A DNA stretch of 40,096 bases. Origin: Chloroflexota bacterium (GTDB taxonomy: Bacteria > Chloroflexota > Ktedonobacteria > Ktedonobacterales > Ktedonobacteraceae). Location of the stretch: NCBI GenBank assembly GCA_005879655.1, contig VBJK01000068.1, positions 1 through 40,096 of the forward strand. The letters run 5' to 3'. The notes below the pieces were generated by a model. It was given only the letters and a program-made list of their open reading frames with translations. It had not been told where the DNA came from and searched no databases. Each line of letters begins with the position of its first letter. Within the stretch, counting starts at the first letter, position 1. A program made the translations under genes and the position numbers. Shown here piece by piece: positions 1-7,525 of the stretch.

Positions 1-168
1 ATACCCTGTCCTTCCTGGACCGCCAAAGAAAGCTATATTTTGCCAGAGCCTTGGTTTTATTATGGGAAGTGGAGCAGACGAGCAAAGTTGTTAGCCACCA
101 CGCCAGCCCCCTTTAAGATGCGTAACATCTTTATTGGCGACCGCGCTTTCGTGCACAAGGGGCTCCCG

Positions 169-208
169 CCATTGTAGGGGCAACCACAAGGGATTGCCCC
201 TACAATGG
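169..208. repeat. Palindromic repeat, copy 1
   Basis: A 15-bp perfect inverted repeat, arms 169-183 (CCATTGTAGGGGCAA) and 194-208, around a 10-nt spacer. The core TGTAGGGGCAA recurs at 241-252. It lies in non-coding DNA beyond the 3' end of the minus-strand ABC ATPase gene. It looks like a dispersed REP or MITE-type palindrome; genome copy number cannot be judged from this window. Confidence 0.75.
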
Positions 209-238
209 TACGAATCAGCCTCTCAAGCGTGACCGTAC

Positions 239-275
239 CCATTGTAGGGGCAATCCCTTGTTGCCCTGCTACGGC
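239..275. repeat. Palindromic repeat, copy 2 (imperfect)
   Basis: A second copy of the repeat at 169-208. CCATTGTAGGGGCAA at 239-253 is followed by a degenerate opposite arm (TTGCCCTGCTACGG, 260-273). The arm ends 3-5 nt beyond the stop codon of the minus-strand ABC ATPase gene, so on that strand it could act as a 3' hairpin, although no T-run follows. TACAATGGTAC at 201-211 and GTACCCATTGTA at 234-245 also face each other, so both copies could fold into one larger structure. Confidence 0.65.
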
Positions 276-277
276 AC

Positions 278-946
278 TCACACAATGCGCCCATCCCTCA
301 TCTGGATAATACGGTGCGCCATTGCGCCAACCTCCTGAGCGTGCGTCACAATAATAAACGTCTGTTGTTGCTCGCGGTTGAGACCTGTGAGCAGATCCAT
401 AATCTCCGATGCGGTCTCGCTATCGAGATTACCAGTTGGTTCGTCGGCCCAGACGATCGCGGGATTATTGGTCAGGGCACGCGCGATAGTGACACGCTGG
501 CGTTGCCCGCCAGATAGTTCGGCAGGACGATGGCGTGCCCGCTCGGACGGGCCAACGAGATCGAGCATTTCTAGTGCACGTTGGCGTGCTTTCTTGCTGG
601 GAACCCTGGCAACTAGCATCGGTAGCTCGACATTTTCAACTGCTGTGAGCACAGGGAGCAAGTTAAAATCCTGGAAGATAAAGCCCATATGGAGGGCACG
701 ATACGCTGTACGTTTGCGATCGCTGAGTTCACGCAAATTCTCTCCGCGAATAAACACATCGCCTTCGTCAATCGTATCTAAACCGGAAAGGCAATTGAGC
801 AGCGTTGTTTTGCCACAGCCACTCTGTCCCATAATCGCCACAATCTCCCCTTGCTCTACTGTAAGATTAATACCGCTCAATGCTTCGATACGTAGCTGTC
901 CTGTACGATAGATTTTTTTGACATTCTGTGCCTGAATAATCGCCAT
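278..946 (-). CDS. ABC transporter ATP-binding protein, LolD/MacB type
   Basis: A cytoplasmic ATPase subunit that would power a FtsX/MacB-type membrane partner, as in lipoprotein or peptide export or cell-envelope signalling. All ATPase motifs are present: Walker [10 protein letters not shown] near residue 39, the Q-loop in [10 protein letters not shown], the signature LSGGQRQR, Walker [17 protein letters not shown] and the H-loop VTHA. The FQDFNLLP and DEPTGNLDS sequences are typical of the LolD/MacB/FtsE group. The length of 222 residues is normal. I start at the ATG at 946, which has GAGAAG upstream; an in-frame start at 961 would add five residues. No permease gene is visible: downstream DNA holds palindromic repeats and the upstream neighbour is the oppositely oriented rpsB. 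The partner and substrate are unknown. Confidence 0.9.
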   Translation of the reverse strand: MAIIQAQNVKKIYRTGQLRIEALSGINLTVEQGEIVAIMGQSGCGKTTLLNCLSGLDTIDEGDVFIRGENLRELSDRKRTAYRALHMGFIFQDFNLLPVLTAVENVELPMLVARVPSKKARQRALEMLDLVGPSERARHRPAELSGGQRQRVTIARALTNNPAIVWADEPTGNLDSETASEIMDLLTGLNREQQQTFIIVTHAQEVGAMAHRIIQMRDGRIV

Positions 947-1044
947 AGTGATGCTTCTCAAAATAGGATGAAACCTCTTATTTTAAGGGATACCATTAAT
1001 ATTGTACCATTACCGAAGATAGACCAATATAAGGAGGAGGAAAA

Positions 1045-1125
1045 GGTTCTGTATCCTTGTAAGGGATTTTGGAAAGATTTTTGGCACAGAAACCTTTCCA
1101 AAATCCCCCTAAAGGATGCAGAGCC
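1045..1125. repeat. Long imperfect inverted repeat upstream of rpsB
   Basis: Two 32-nt arms, 1045-1076 and 1094-1125, pair with few mismatches around a 17-nt loop. The inner 12 bp (GATTTTGGAAAG and its complement) are perfect. It lies between the divergent ABC ATPase gene and the rpsB promoter and encodes nothing visible. It could be a MITE-like insertion or a transcriptional insulator. No T-run follows the stem on either strand. Confidence 0.7.
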
Positions 1126-1140
1126 AGGTGGGAATTTTTC

Positions 1141-1169
1141 TTGCGTCGTGGACTGCTCTGTGCTATACT
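1141..1169 (+). promoter_or_regulatory. Probable rpsB promoter with extended -10
   Basis: TTGCGT at 1141-1146, a 17-nt spacer and TATACT at 1164-1169, with TG one base before the -10 box (TGCTATACT), which makes an extended -10. Predicted initiation near 1176 leaves a leader of about 178 nt before rpsB. A leader of that length is compatible with autoregulation by an r-protein. Facing GCGCAA (1213-1218) and TTGCGC (1288-1293) could close a structure, but I do not recognise a known S2 leader motif. Confidence 0.6.
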
Positions 1170-1353
1170 TCTCAGGCAACGGGAGGTATACTCCTGTTAT
1201 ATATGCAGATAAGCGCAAGATCAAGAACACACGCTCTCTGAACGGGCACACCCTGGGGTCCATAGCTAGCACAAGCTTAGAGAAGAATTGCGCCTTGGGG
1301 CCTCTTTTGCCCAGTACTCTCAAGAGCGGAGGATCAAAGGGAGGATCTGTTTT

Positions 1354-2193
1354 TTGGCCAACATCATTTCGATGAAACAACTCTTGGAAGCGGGCGTCCA
1401 CTTCGGGCACCAGACCCGGCGCTGGAACCCCAAGATGCAGCAATTCATTTTCATGGATCGCAATGGCATCCATATTATTGACTTACAGCAGACTGTCACC
1501 CGTCTCAATGAGGCATATAAGTTTGTAGAACAGCTCTCTACCGACGGTGGTACCGTTCTCTTCGTAGGTACCAAAAAGCAAGCGCAGGAAGCTGTGGCGG
1601 AAGAAGCTAAACGCTGTGGTATGTTCTATGTCAATCATCGCTGGCTAGGTGGTATGCTCACCAACTTCCAGACCATTCAATCGCGTATTCGTTATCTTCG
1701 TGATCTGGAAGCACGCCGTGATCGCGGTGACTTCGAGCGTTTACCGAAAAAAGAAGTACAGCGTTTGCAGGATGATATGGTACGCTTGGAGCGCATTCTT
1801 GGTGGAATCAAGGACATGAAGCGCTTGCCAAGCGCCATCTTTATTATTGATACACGCAAAGAGCGCACAGCTGTATTAGAAGCACGACGCCTGGAAATTC
1901 CTATCATCGCCCTTGCTGATACGAATTGTGATCCTGACGAGATGGATTTCCCCATTCCAGCGAACGATGACGCAATTCGTGCAGTCCGTTTATTGTGCGC
2001 CAAGATCGCTGATGCCGCCGTTGAGGGTCGCCGTGAGCTAGAGGCACAGCAAAAGGATACTACTACTGTGGAGGAGAGTGAGCCGGTAGCGATTACGACA
2101 ACCTCCGAAGCAGTCGAGGTAGCTCCTGCTGTACCCGCCCCTGAGACAGACGCTGTGGTGGCAGCGGAGCCAGAGCTAGTAGCCAAAGAGTAA
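1354..2193 (+). CDS. rpsB: 30S ribosomal protein S2
   Basis: Ribosomal protein S2 of the small subunit, bound at the head-body junction and needed to recruit S1. The opening [20 protein letters not shown] and later [11 protein letters not shown] and ADTNCDP are family hallmarks. I start at the TTG at 1354, because AAGGGAGGAT at 1337-1346 sits at ideal spacing and the resulting [11 protein letters not shown] matches the usual bacterial N-terminus; the ATG at 1372 has no Shine-Dalgarno at a usable distance. The product is 279 residues. The last 45 or so are an acidic, Val/Ala/Glu/Thr-rich tail beyond the conserved fold. It heads the run to tsf, pyrH and frr, a very common bacterial order. Confidence 0.97.
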   Translation: MANIISMKQLLEAGVHFGHQTRRWNPKMQQFIFMDRNGIHIIDLQQTVTRLNEAYKFVEQLSTDGGTVLFVGTKKQAQEAVAEEAKRCGMFYVNHRWLGGMLTNFQTIQSRIRYLRDLEARRDRGDFERLPKKEVQRLQDDMVRLERILGGIKDMKRLPSAIFIIDTRKERTAVLEARRLEIPIIALADTNCDPDEMDFPIPANDDAIRAVRLLCAKIADAAVEGRRELEAQQKDTTTVEESEPVAITTTSEAVEVAPAVPAPETDAVVAAEPELVAKE

Positions 2194-2208
2194 TTGAAAC
2201 ATGCATCA

Positions 2209-2252
2209 AGCGGGGGGTGAGGGGCAAATTGCCTCCTGCCGCCCGCTTTTTC
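2209..2252 (+). terminator. Terminator between rpsB and tsf
   Basis: A GC-rich hairpin begins with AGCGGG at 2209, has a short AAATT loop near 2226-2230 and closes with GCCTCCTGCCGCCCGCT ending at 2247, followed by a run of T. This is a rho-independent terminator shape. It probably ends or attenuates rpsB transcription, so tsf expression would rely partly on its own promoter. Confidence 0.75.
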
Positions 2253-2361
2253 CTGCATTTATAACCTTATGTGAAGTACAAACAGCACTTATTGCTGAGT
2301 AAATTCCAGTAAATTTTCATTTGTCAAGCACTCAGAGGCCAGCAAAGATGGACAGTAGTCA

Positions 2362-2390
2362 TTGTATTGTTTCTGGCGTATGAGTATGAT
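2362..2390 (+). promoter_or_regulatory. Probable tsf promoter
   Basis: TTGTAT at 2362-2367, a 17-nt spacer and TATGAT at 2385-2390. Initiation near 2397 would give a leader of about 20 nt that begins just before the TGAGGAG Shine-Dalgarno at 2401-2407. Its place directly after the rpsB terminator supports it. Confidence 0.6.
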
Positions 2391-2417
2391 ACGACTAGAT
2401 TGAGGAGAAATCACAAG

Positions 2418-3014
2418 ATGAACTATGCAGCAGCAGACGTAAAAAAGTTGCGTGAGGAGACTGGCGCAACGTTTGCGGATTGTAAAAACGCATTGGTAGA
2501 AGCAAAGAGCTGGGACGACGCGGTAAAGATTCTCGAAGCGAGGAGTGATCGTAAGGCTGAGAAGATGATAGCCGCTGGCCGTGAGACAAGAGAGGGTGGT
2601 GTCTTTGCCTACATTCATCACAACCATAGCGTTGGTGTCCTGATTGAGCTTAATTGTTCTACCGACTTCGTGGCGCGTAGTGAGAGTTTCCGTCAGCTTG
2701 CCAACGAACTGGCGCTACAAATTGCGGGCGTTGCACCAAAATATATCACTTTTGAAGAAGTGCCTGCGGATGTGGTGGAAGAGGCGCGCAAGGCGATATT
2801 GGAAGATCCAGCGTTAGCACGTGTACCAGAGGCGAAGCGTGAGGATTTCATTGCTGGCAAACTCAAGAAGGGATTGTCTGAACAGGTACTGATGATGCAG
2901 CCCTGGGTGAAGGATGAGACAGTGACCGTGGGCGATCTAGTTCGTAAGGTCATTGCTGAGACTGGTGAGAATATTGTCGTGCGGCGCTTCAGCCGTTTCA
3001 AATTGGGTGAGTAA
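2418..3014 (+). CDS. tsf: Elongation factor Ts
   Basis: EF-Ts, the guanine-nucleotide exchange factor that recycles EF-Tu. The N-terminal UBA-like domain has VKKLREETGATFADCKNAL, and the core has GVLIELNCSTDFVARS, both diagnostic. At 198 residues this is the short EF-Ts form, as in Thermus and other Chloroflexota, rather than the roughly 280-residue enterobacterial form with a second core subdomain. The ATG at 2418 is preceded by GAGGAG at 2402-2407; the reading frame is open further upstream, but those residues do not belong to the family. pyrH starts 15 nt after the stop, so the two are probably co-transcribed. Confidence 0.97.
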   Translation: MNYAAADVKKLREETGATFADCKNALVEAKSWDDAVKILEARSDRKAEKMIAAGRETREGGVFAYIHHNHSVGVLIELNCSTDFVARSESFRQLANELALQIAGVAPKYITFEEVPADVVEEARKAILEDPALARVPEAKREDFIAGKLKKGLSEQVLMMQPWVKDETVTVGDLVRKVIAETGENIVVRRFSRFKLGE

Positions 3015-3029
3015 GGTAGGAGACCAGAC

Positions 3030-3767
3030 ATGGCAGTCGAACTCAGGTATCAGCGTGTCTTACTCAAGTTAAGTGGCGAGGCTCTGGGTCCGCACGGTGG
3101 CGGTATTGATGCCGAAACGGTGCAACGCATCGCGGGTGAAATCAAGCGCGTACACGAATTGGGTGTACAGATTGCAATGGTGATTGGTGCGGGGAATATA
3201 TGGCGTGGAGCGGACGCAGCGGCTACAGGTATTGATCGTGCTACTGCTGACTATGTAGGTATGTTAGCGACGGTGATGAATTCACTGGTAATGCAAGATG
3301 CCATGGAGAAACTTGGTATGGAGACACGTGTCCAGACTGCCATTGAGATGCCTCCTGTTGCCGAGCCATTTATCCGCCGCCGCGCCGAACGTCATCTTGA
3401 GAAAGGACGTGTGGTGATTCTTGCGGCGGGCAGTGGCAACCCGTTTTTCACAACCGATACTGCTGCTGCACTGCGTGCTGTAGAGCTGAACACACAGATC
3501 TTGCTCAAGGCAACCAAAGTAGATGGTATCTATGATGAAGATCCGTTGCGTAATCGCCAAGCCCGCAAATTCTCTCAGTTGAGCTATATGCAGGCCATCA
3601 CTATGGGGTTGAAAGTCATGGATAGTACTGCATTGTCTCTGTGTAAAGACAACCATATGCCTATAATCGTTTTTAATCTACAGCAGTCAGGTGCGTTGGA
3701 GGCCATTATACGTGGTGAAAAGTGTGGTACACTCGTCACTACTGACGTAGAGGAACAAGATAACTAA
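3030..3767 (+). CDS. pyrH: UMP kinase
   Basis: UMP kinase phosphorylates UMP to UDP with ATP in pyrimidine nucleotide synthesis. It is a cytoplasmic hexamer of the amino-acid-kinase fold. Visible signatures are VLLKLSGEAL at the N-terminus, MVIGAGNIWRG (phosphate and nucleotide binding), the MLATVMNSL helix, ILAAGSGNPFFTTDTAA and the C-terminal VFNLQQSGAL. The length of 245 residues is standard. A Shine-Dalgarno (GGTAGGAGA) fills the 15-nt gap after tsf. The pyrH-frr pair downstream of rpsB-tsf is one of the best conserved bacterial gene strings. Confidence 0.97.
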   Translation: MAVELRYQRVLLKLSGEALGPHGGGIDAETVQRIAGEIKRVHELGVQIAMVIGAGNIWRGADAAATGIDRATADYVGMLATVMNSLVMQDAMEKLGMETRVQTAIEMPPVAEPFIRRRAERHLEKGRVVILAAGSGNPFFTTDTAAALRAVELNTQILLKATKVDGIYDEDPLRNRQARKFSQLSYMQAITMGLKVMDSTALSLCKDNHMPIIVFNLQQSGALEAIIRGEKCGTLVTTDVEEQDN

Positions 3768-3840
3768 AGGGTTATTTGTCCTTCGTTACGTCTTGTTTCG
3801 TCTTGGTGTGAGACTGCACCCATCGAAGAAGGGGTTAGCT

Positions 3841-4398
3841 ATGACTGCCGATTTATTTAATGATGCAGAAAGACGCATGCAAAAAGCCGTAGAGGCTTTA
3901 AAGCAGGACTTGGGATCTATCCGTACTGGGCGTGCTAATGCGGCCCTCTTAGAGCGCATAACTGTTGATTACTATGGTACGCCAACACCGATTAATCAGG
4001 TTGCAACTATTTCTATTCCAGAGGCGCGTCTCCTGGTCATTCAGCCATGGGAGAAGAAAATACTCACCGATATTGAGAAGGCGATTCAGAAGTCCGATCT
4101 GGGGATTAATCCGAATAACGATGGGCAGGTGATACGTCTCAATATTCCCCCAATGAATGAAGAGCGTCGCCGTGATCTCGTGAAGACTTTGCATAAGAAG
4201 CTAGACGAGCACAAGGTGGCGGTGCGCAACATTCGCCGTGACGTACACGATAAGCTTCGTGATCGTGAAAAAAAGAAAGAAGTGTCTGAAGATGAGCTGA
4301 AACGTAGCACTGACCGGCTACAGAAGCTCACTGACCGCTTCATCGATGAGATGGAGAAGGTTGGTAAGACAAAAGAATTGGAGATTTTGGAGGTCTAA
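3841..4398 (+). CDS. frr: Ribosome-recycling factor
   Basis: RRF splits post-termination 70S ribosomes together with EF-G. It has the normal length of 185 residues. Family sequences include GSIRTGRANAALLERITVDYYGTPTPINQVA and the C-terminal helix with RRDVHDKLRDREKKKEVSEDELKR. The ATG at 3841 has GAAGGGG upstream. Sixteen more in-frame codons exist upstream but do not look like RRF. uppS begins two bases after the stop, and its Shine-Dalgarno lies inside the last frr codons, so translation of the two is probably coupled. Confidence 0.97.
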   Translation: MTADLFNDAERRMQKAVEALKQDLGSIRTGRANAALLERITVDYYGTPTPINQVATISIPEARLLVIQPWEKKILTDIEKAIQKSDLGINPNNDGQVIRLNIPPMNEERRRDLVKTLHKKLDEHKVAVRNIRRDVHDKLRDREKKKEVSEDELKRSTDRLQKLTDRFIDEMEKVGKTKELEILEV

Positions 4399-4400
4399 CT

Positions 4401-5192
4401 TTGGCCAAGATACAAGATCTCTTATCCTCTACAAAGAAGGATAGGAGCACTGTTACGCAGCCGCAGTCCGGTACTACCGAGCAAGAGAAAGGGCCAGTCC
4501 GTCATATTGCGATTATTATGGATGGCAATGGGCGTTGGGCAACGATGCGACATCTGCCTCGTCTCGCTGGCCATAAGGCTGGGGTAAGTGCATTACGTCG
4601 TGTTGTTGAATGCGCTACTGATGCCCATATTGAGATGCTCAGTGTGTATGCTTTTTCAACGGAAAATTGGGGGAGACCTCGTGCTGAGGTTGATGGACTG
4701 ATGCGTCTCTTCTGGGAGACGATTCGTTCTGATCTTGAGAAACTGCATCGCGATGGAGTGCGTCTGCGTCATCTTGGTCGTTTACAGGATCTCTCTCCTG
4801 ATATACAGAAAGCCGTGCGGGATTCCGTCGAGCTGACGCGCAATAATACCCGCATTGGCTTGAATGTCTGTTTTAATTACGGTGGGCGAGCGGAACTGGT
4901 GGATGCCATCCGTCAGATGATTATTGACGGACTGCAACCGGAAGCGGTCACGGAAGAATTGATCAGTTCCTATCTATACACACGTGATCTGCCAGATCCC
5001 GATATGGTGATTCGTACAGCTGGGGAGATGCGTGTCAGTAATTTCTTGTTGTGGCAAACGGCCTATAGCGAATATTATGCAACGCCTACGCTCTGGCCCG
5101 ATTTTGGACGCGAGGATTTGCTGGCCGCTTTAGAAAGTTATAAGCAAAGACAACGACGTTTTGGCCGTCTCACTTCCTCTTCAGCGCAATAG
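4401..5192 (+). CDS. uppS: Isoprenyl transferase (undecaprenyl diphosphate synthase family)
   Basis: A cis-prenyltransferase that extends farnesyl diphosphate with isopentenyl diphosphate to make the lipid carrier used for peptidoglycan and surface polysaccharides. The catalytic strand HIAIIMDGNGRWA carries the essential Asp near residue 41. HKAG, YAFSTENWGRP and the C-terminal DLPDPDMVIRTAGEMRVSNFLLWQ complete the family pattern. The 263 residues include about 33 low-complexity, probably disordered N-terminal residues. The start is TTG at 4401 with GGAGG at 4389-4393; no closer ATG keeps the full domain. It works with the downstream dxr and ispG, which supply its C5 precursor. Confidence 0.95.
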   Translation: MAKIQDLLSSTKKDRSTVTQPQSGTTEQEKGPVRHIAIIMDGNGRWATMRHLPRLAGHKAGVSALRRVVECATDAHIEMLSVYAFSTENWGRPRAEVDGLMRLFWETIRSDLEKLHRDGVRLRHLGRLQDLSPDIQKAVRDSVELTRNNTRIGLNVCFNYGGRAELVDAIRQMIIDGLQPEAVTEELISSYLYTRDLPDPDMVIRTAGEMRVSNFLLWQTAYSEYYATPTLWPDFGREDLLAALESYKQRQRRFGRLTSSSAQ

Positions 5193-5303
5193 GGATGTAC
5201 AATAGTAGGGCCGTAGTATCACAAGGTACTGCTGTCCTACTTGTCTATTATTGAGAACCTTTCTACTTTCCCGACCGTATAGTAATAAAAGAAAGATCAC
5301 TTT

Positions 5304-6247
5304 GTGTCTTTAGAGGACGGAAATTGTTTGCAAGGTGCTAGCAAACCGAATAGAGGACAGGGTGCTCACGCACCTGCTCCAGAGGGGACCGATAGGCCAA
5401 AACAATCTGTTGGTCAGCGCTGGCTGGCTGCTCTGATTCTGATGCCGGTAGTGCTAGGCTTTGTGCTAGCCGGTGGATGGTGGGCTTTTGTTGCGGCAGG
5501 GGTAGTGGTAATCGTGTGCGTGTTTGAATTGTACCAGATGATGTTGCAGGCGGGGTATCACCCGCTGATCTGGATTAGCCTCGCTTTGAGCTTCCTCTTT
5601 CTGGTTGCTGCGATGTTGCCAAAATTTAGCTTGGTAATACTACAGACCGGTCTGGGGGGTGTACTACTGATTTCGTTTCCCTTGTTATTTTTCCGCAAAA
5701 AGCTGGAAGGGGTGGTGAGAGATTGGGCTATGACACTGGCGATCTCTATTTACGTTGGTTGGTCGATGAGTTGTTTTCTGGTGCTACGCGGGTACGAACA
5801 GTTAGTGATCAATTTCCCACATGCTCCCTGGATTGTCTTGCCACGCGGTCTGTGGTGGGTACTTTTTGTATTGTTAGGTATGTGGGGAGCCGATAGTGCC
5901 GCCTTCTTTACTGGGCGTTATCTGGGTCGCCATAAGCTGGCTCCGCATATCAGTCCTGGTAAGACATGGGAGGCGTAGCTGGTGGGCTGGTTCTGTCGGT
6001 AATAGCTGCGCTCATACTCACAGTAGGCCCGCTAGGGATTCCCTGGTACCTGGCAATTGTGCTGGGTTTGTTAATCGGTGTAGCAGGGGTGCTGGGCGAT
6101 CTCTCTGAGTCGCTCATTAAGCGGCAAATGGACGTGAAGGATAGTGGGCAGCTTATTCCTGGTCATGGTGGCCTACTTGATCGTGTGGATAGTTTGCTCT
6201 TTGCAGTTATCGTCGTCTTTTTATTTGCTCAATGGGCAGGGAAGTAG
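5304..6247 (+). pseudogene. cdsA: Phosphatidate cytidylyltransferase, frameshifted as given
   Basis: CdsA makes CDP-diacylglycerol from phosphatidic acid and CTP in the membrane, the branch point of phospholipid synthesis. The first frame (GTG at 5304 to TAG at 5976-5978) gives about 37 polar residues, then several membrane segments, and breaks off right after HISPGKTWE. The remainder is in the -1 frame to 6247: GVAGGLVLS, then DLSESLIKRQMDVKDSGQLIPGHGG and LLDRVDSLLF, which is the CdsA signature. Reading GAG at 5970-5972 and then GGC at 5972-5974 restores a continuous protein of about 314 residues. This is either a lost G in a G-rich stretch (mutation or sequencing error) or ribosomal frameshifting. 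The gene is normally essential and lies in its usual place before dxr. Confidence 0.88.
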
Positions 6248-6253
6248 TATATC

Positions 6254-7432
6254 ATGACGACATTGCCTATTCATATTGCTCTACTGGGAAGTACGGGATC
6301 AATTGGCCGTCAAACACTGGATATAGTGCGGGCCTTCCCTGATCGTTTTCGTGTGGTGGCGCTGGCCGCACGCAAGAATGTGGCCTTGCTTGCTGAACAG
6401 GTACAGGAATTTCAGCCGCTACTAGTAGCATGTTATGCTGATACGCCGGATGCGGAGCAGGCGGTACGTGCAGAACTGCCAGGTGCCTTGTTGGGTGAGC
6501 AGGGCTTGCTCGCCGTTGCTACGCAAGCCGATGCGGATGTTGTGGTGGCGGCGACTTCTGGTCTAATGGGCTTGCGGCCAACGTTAGCGGCTATCGGGGC
6601 TGGTAAAACGATTGCCTTAGCAAATAAAGAGACGCTAGTCATGGCGGGACAAATGGTGATGCAGGCGGCCCGTCAGCATGGTGTGCCTGTCTTGCCTGTT
6701 GATAGTGAGCATAGTGCAATCTGGCAGTGTCTGCGTGGTGAGAAGATAAGCGAGGTGAAACGTCTGCTTATTACTGCTTCCGGCGGGCCATTGCGCAATG
6801 CAACTCCTGCACAATTGCGTGCCGTCACCGTTGAGCAAGCATTGGCTCATCCTACCTGGCATATGGGAGCAAAGATTACCATAGATTCTGCGACATTGAT
6901 GAATAAAGGGTTAGAGGTGTTAGAGGCGCATTGGCTTTTTGATATTCCTTATGAGCGTATTGATGTGATTGTTCATCCTGAGAGTATTATCCATTCAATG
7001 GTAGAGTTTATAGATGGCTCGCTAAAAATGCAGGCGAGTTTGCCCAGCATGCATTTACCCATTATGAATGCCATCGCCTATCCGCACAGACTGGATGAGG
7101 CAGGTAAAGGTCTGATCAGGGAACTAGAGTGGTCGAAGATAGCGCGCCTCAATTTTGAAGAACTCGATGTTGCGCGTTTCCCCTGCTTTCGTCTCGCGGT
7201 GGAAGCAGGCAAGCGGGGAGGAACGTATCCTTGTGCTTTAGTCGGAACTGATGAGGAAGCAGTTGCACTCTTCCTGGCAGGTCGCATTAGTTTCCCCGGC
7301 ATTGCGGAACTTATTGAAGAGGTATTAGAGCGACATCAATCGATTGCAGAGCCGAATGTAGCGGAGACGTTAGGGGCATGTAATTGGGCACGCAAAACGG
7401 TGAGAGAGTTGTGTCAAAAGCGTGTGCATTGA
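6254..7432 (+). CDS. dxr: 1-deoxy-D-xylulose 5-phosphate reductoisomerase
   Basis: DXR converts DXP to 2-C-methyl-D-erythritol 4-phosphate with NADPH, the committed step of the MEP isoprenoid pathway. The N-terminal Rossmann motif is LLGSTGSIGRQTLD. LANKETLVMAG and PVDSEHSAIWQ hold NADPH and metal/substrate residues, followed by LLITASGGPLR, the active-site loop HPTWHMGAKITIDSATLMNKGLE and VHPESIIHSMVEF. The length of 392 residues is standard. The start lies 6 nt after the cdsA stop. With ispG downstream and uppS upstream, the cluster runs from isoprenoid synthesis to the lipid carrier. Confidence 0.97.
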   Translation: MTTLPIHIALLGSTGSIGRQTLDIVRAFPDRFRVVALAARKNVALLAEQVQEFQPLLVACYADTPDAEQAVRAELPGALLGEQGLLAVATQADADVVVAATSGLMGLRPTLAAIGAGKTIALANKETLVMAGQMVMQAARQHGVPVLPVDSEHSAIWQCLRGEKISEVKRLLITASGGPLRNATPAQLRAVTVEQALAHPTWHMGAKITIDSATLMNKGLEVLEAHWLFDIPYERIDVIVHPESIIHSMVEFIDGSLKMQASLPSMHLPIMNAIAYPHRLDEAGKGLIRELEWSKIARLNFEELDVARFPCFRLAVEAGKRGGTYPCALVGTDEEAVALFLAGRISFPGIAELIEEVLERHQSIAEPNVAETLGACNWARKTVRELCQKRVH

Positions 7433-7525
7433 ATGCAAGGCCAACATATTTCAGCGAAACCGTGCCGGTCGGTGGTTCGTGATGCTAGATGGATTTAAGA
7501 GCAAAGAGAAAAAGGAATTTAAGAG

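Noticed and set aside
1..177. Plus-strand open frame from the left edge, ending in PPL and a stop inside the first palindromic repeat
   Set aside because: No recognisable domain, cut by the window edge, and the end is made of repeat sequence. It could be the 3' end of a real gene, but there is no support.
60..281. 73-codon minus-strand frame across the palindromic repeats
   Set aside because: Made largely of the repeat sequence and low-complexity residues; it has no ribosome-binding site.
958..1473. 171-codon minus-strand frame opposite the rpsB start
   Set aside because: It is the shadow of the rpsB coding strand plus the long inverted repeat and has no family similarity.
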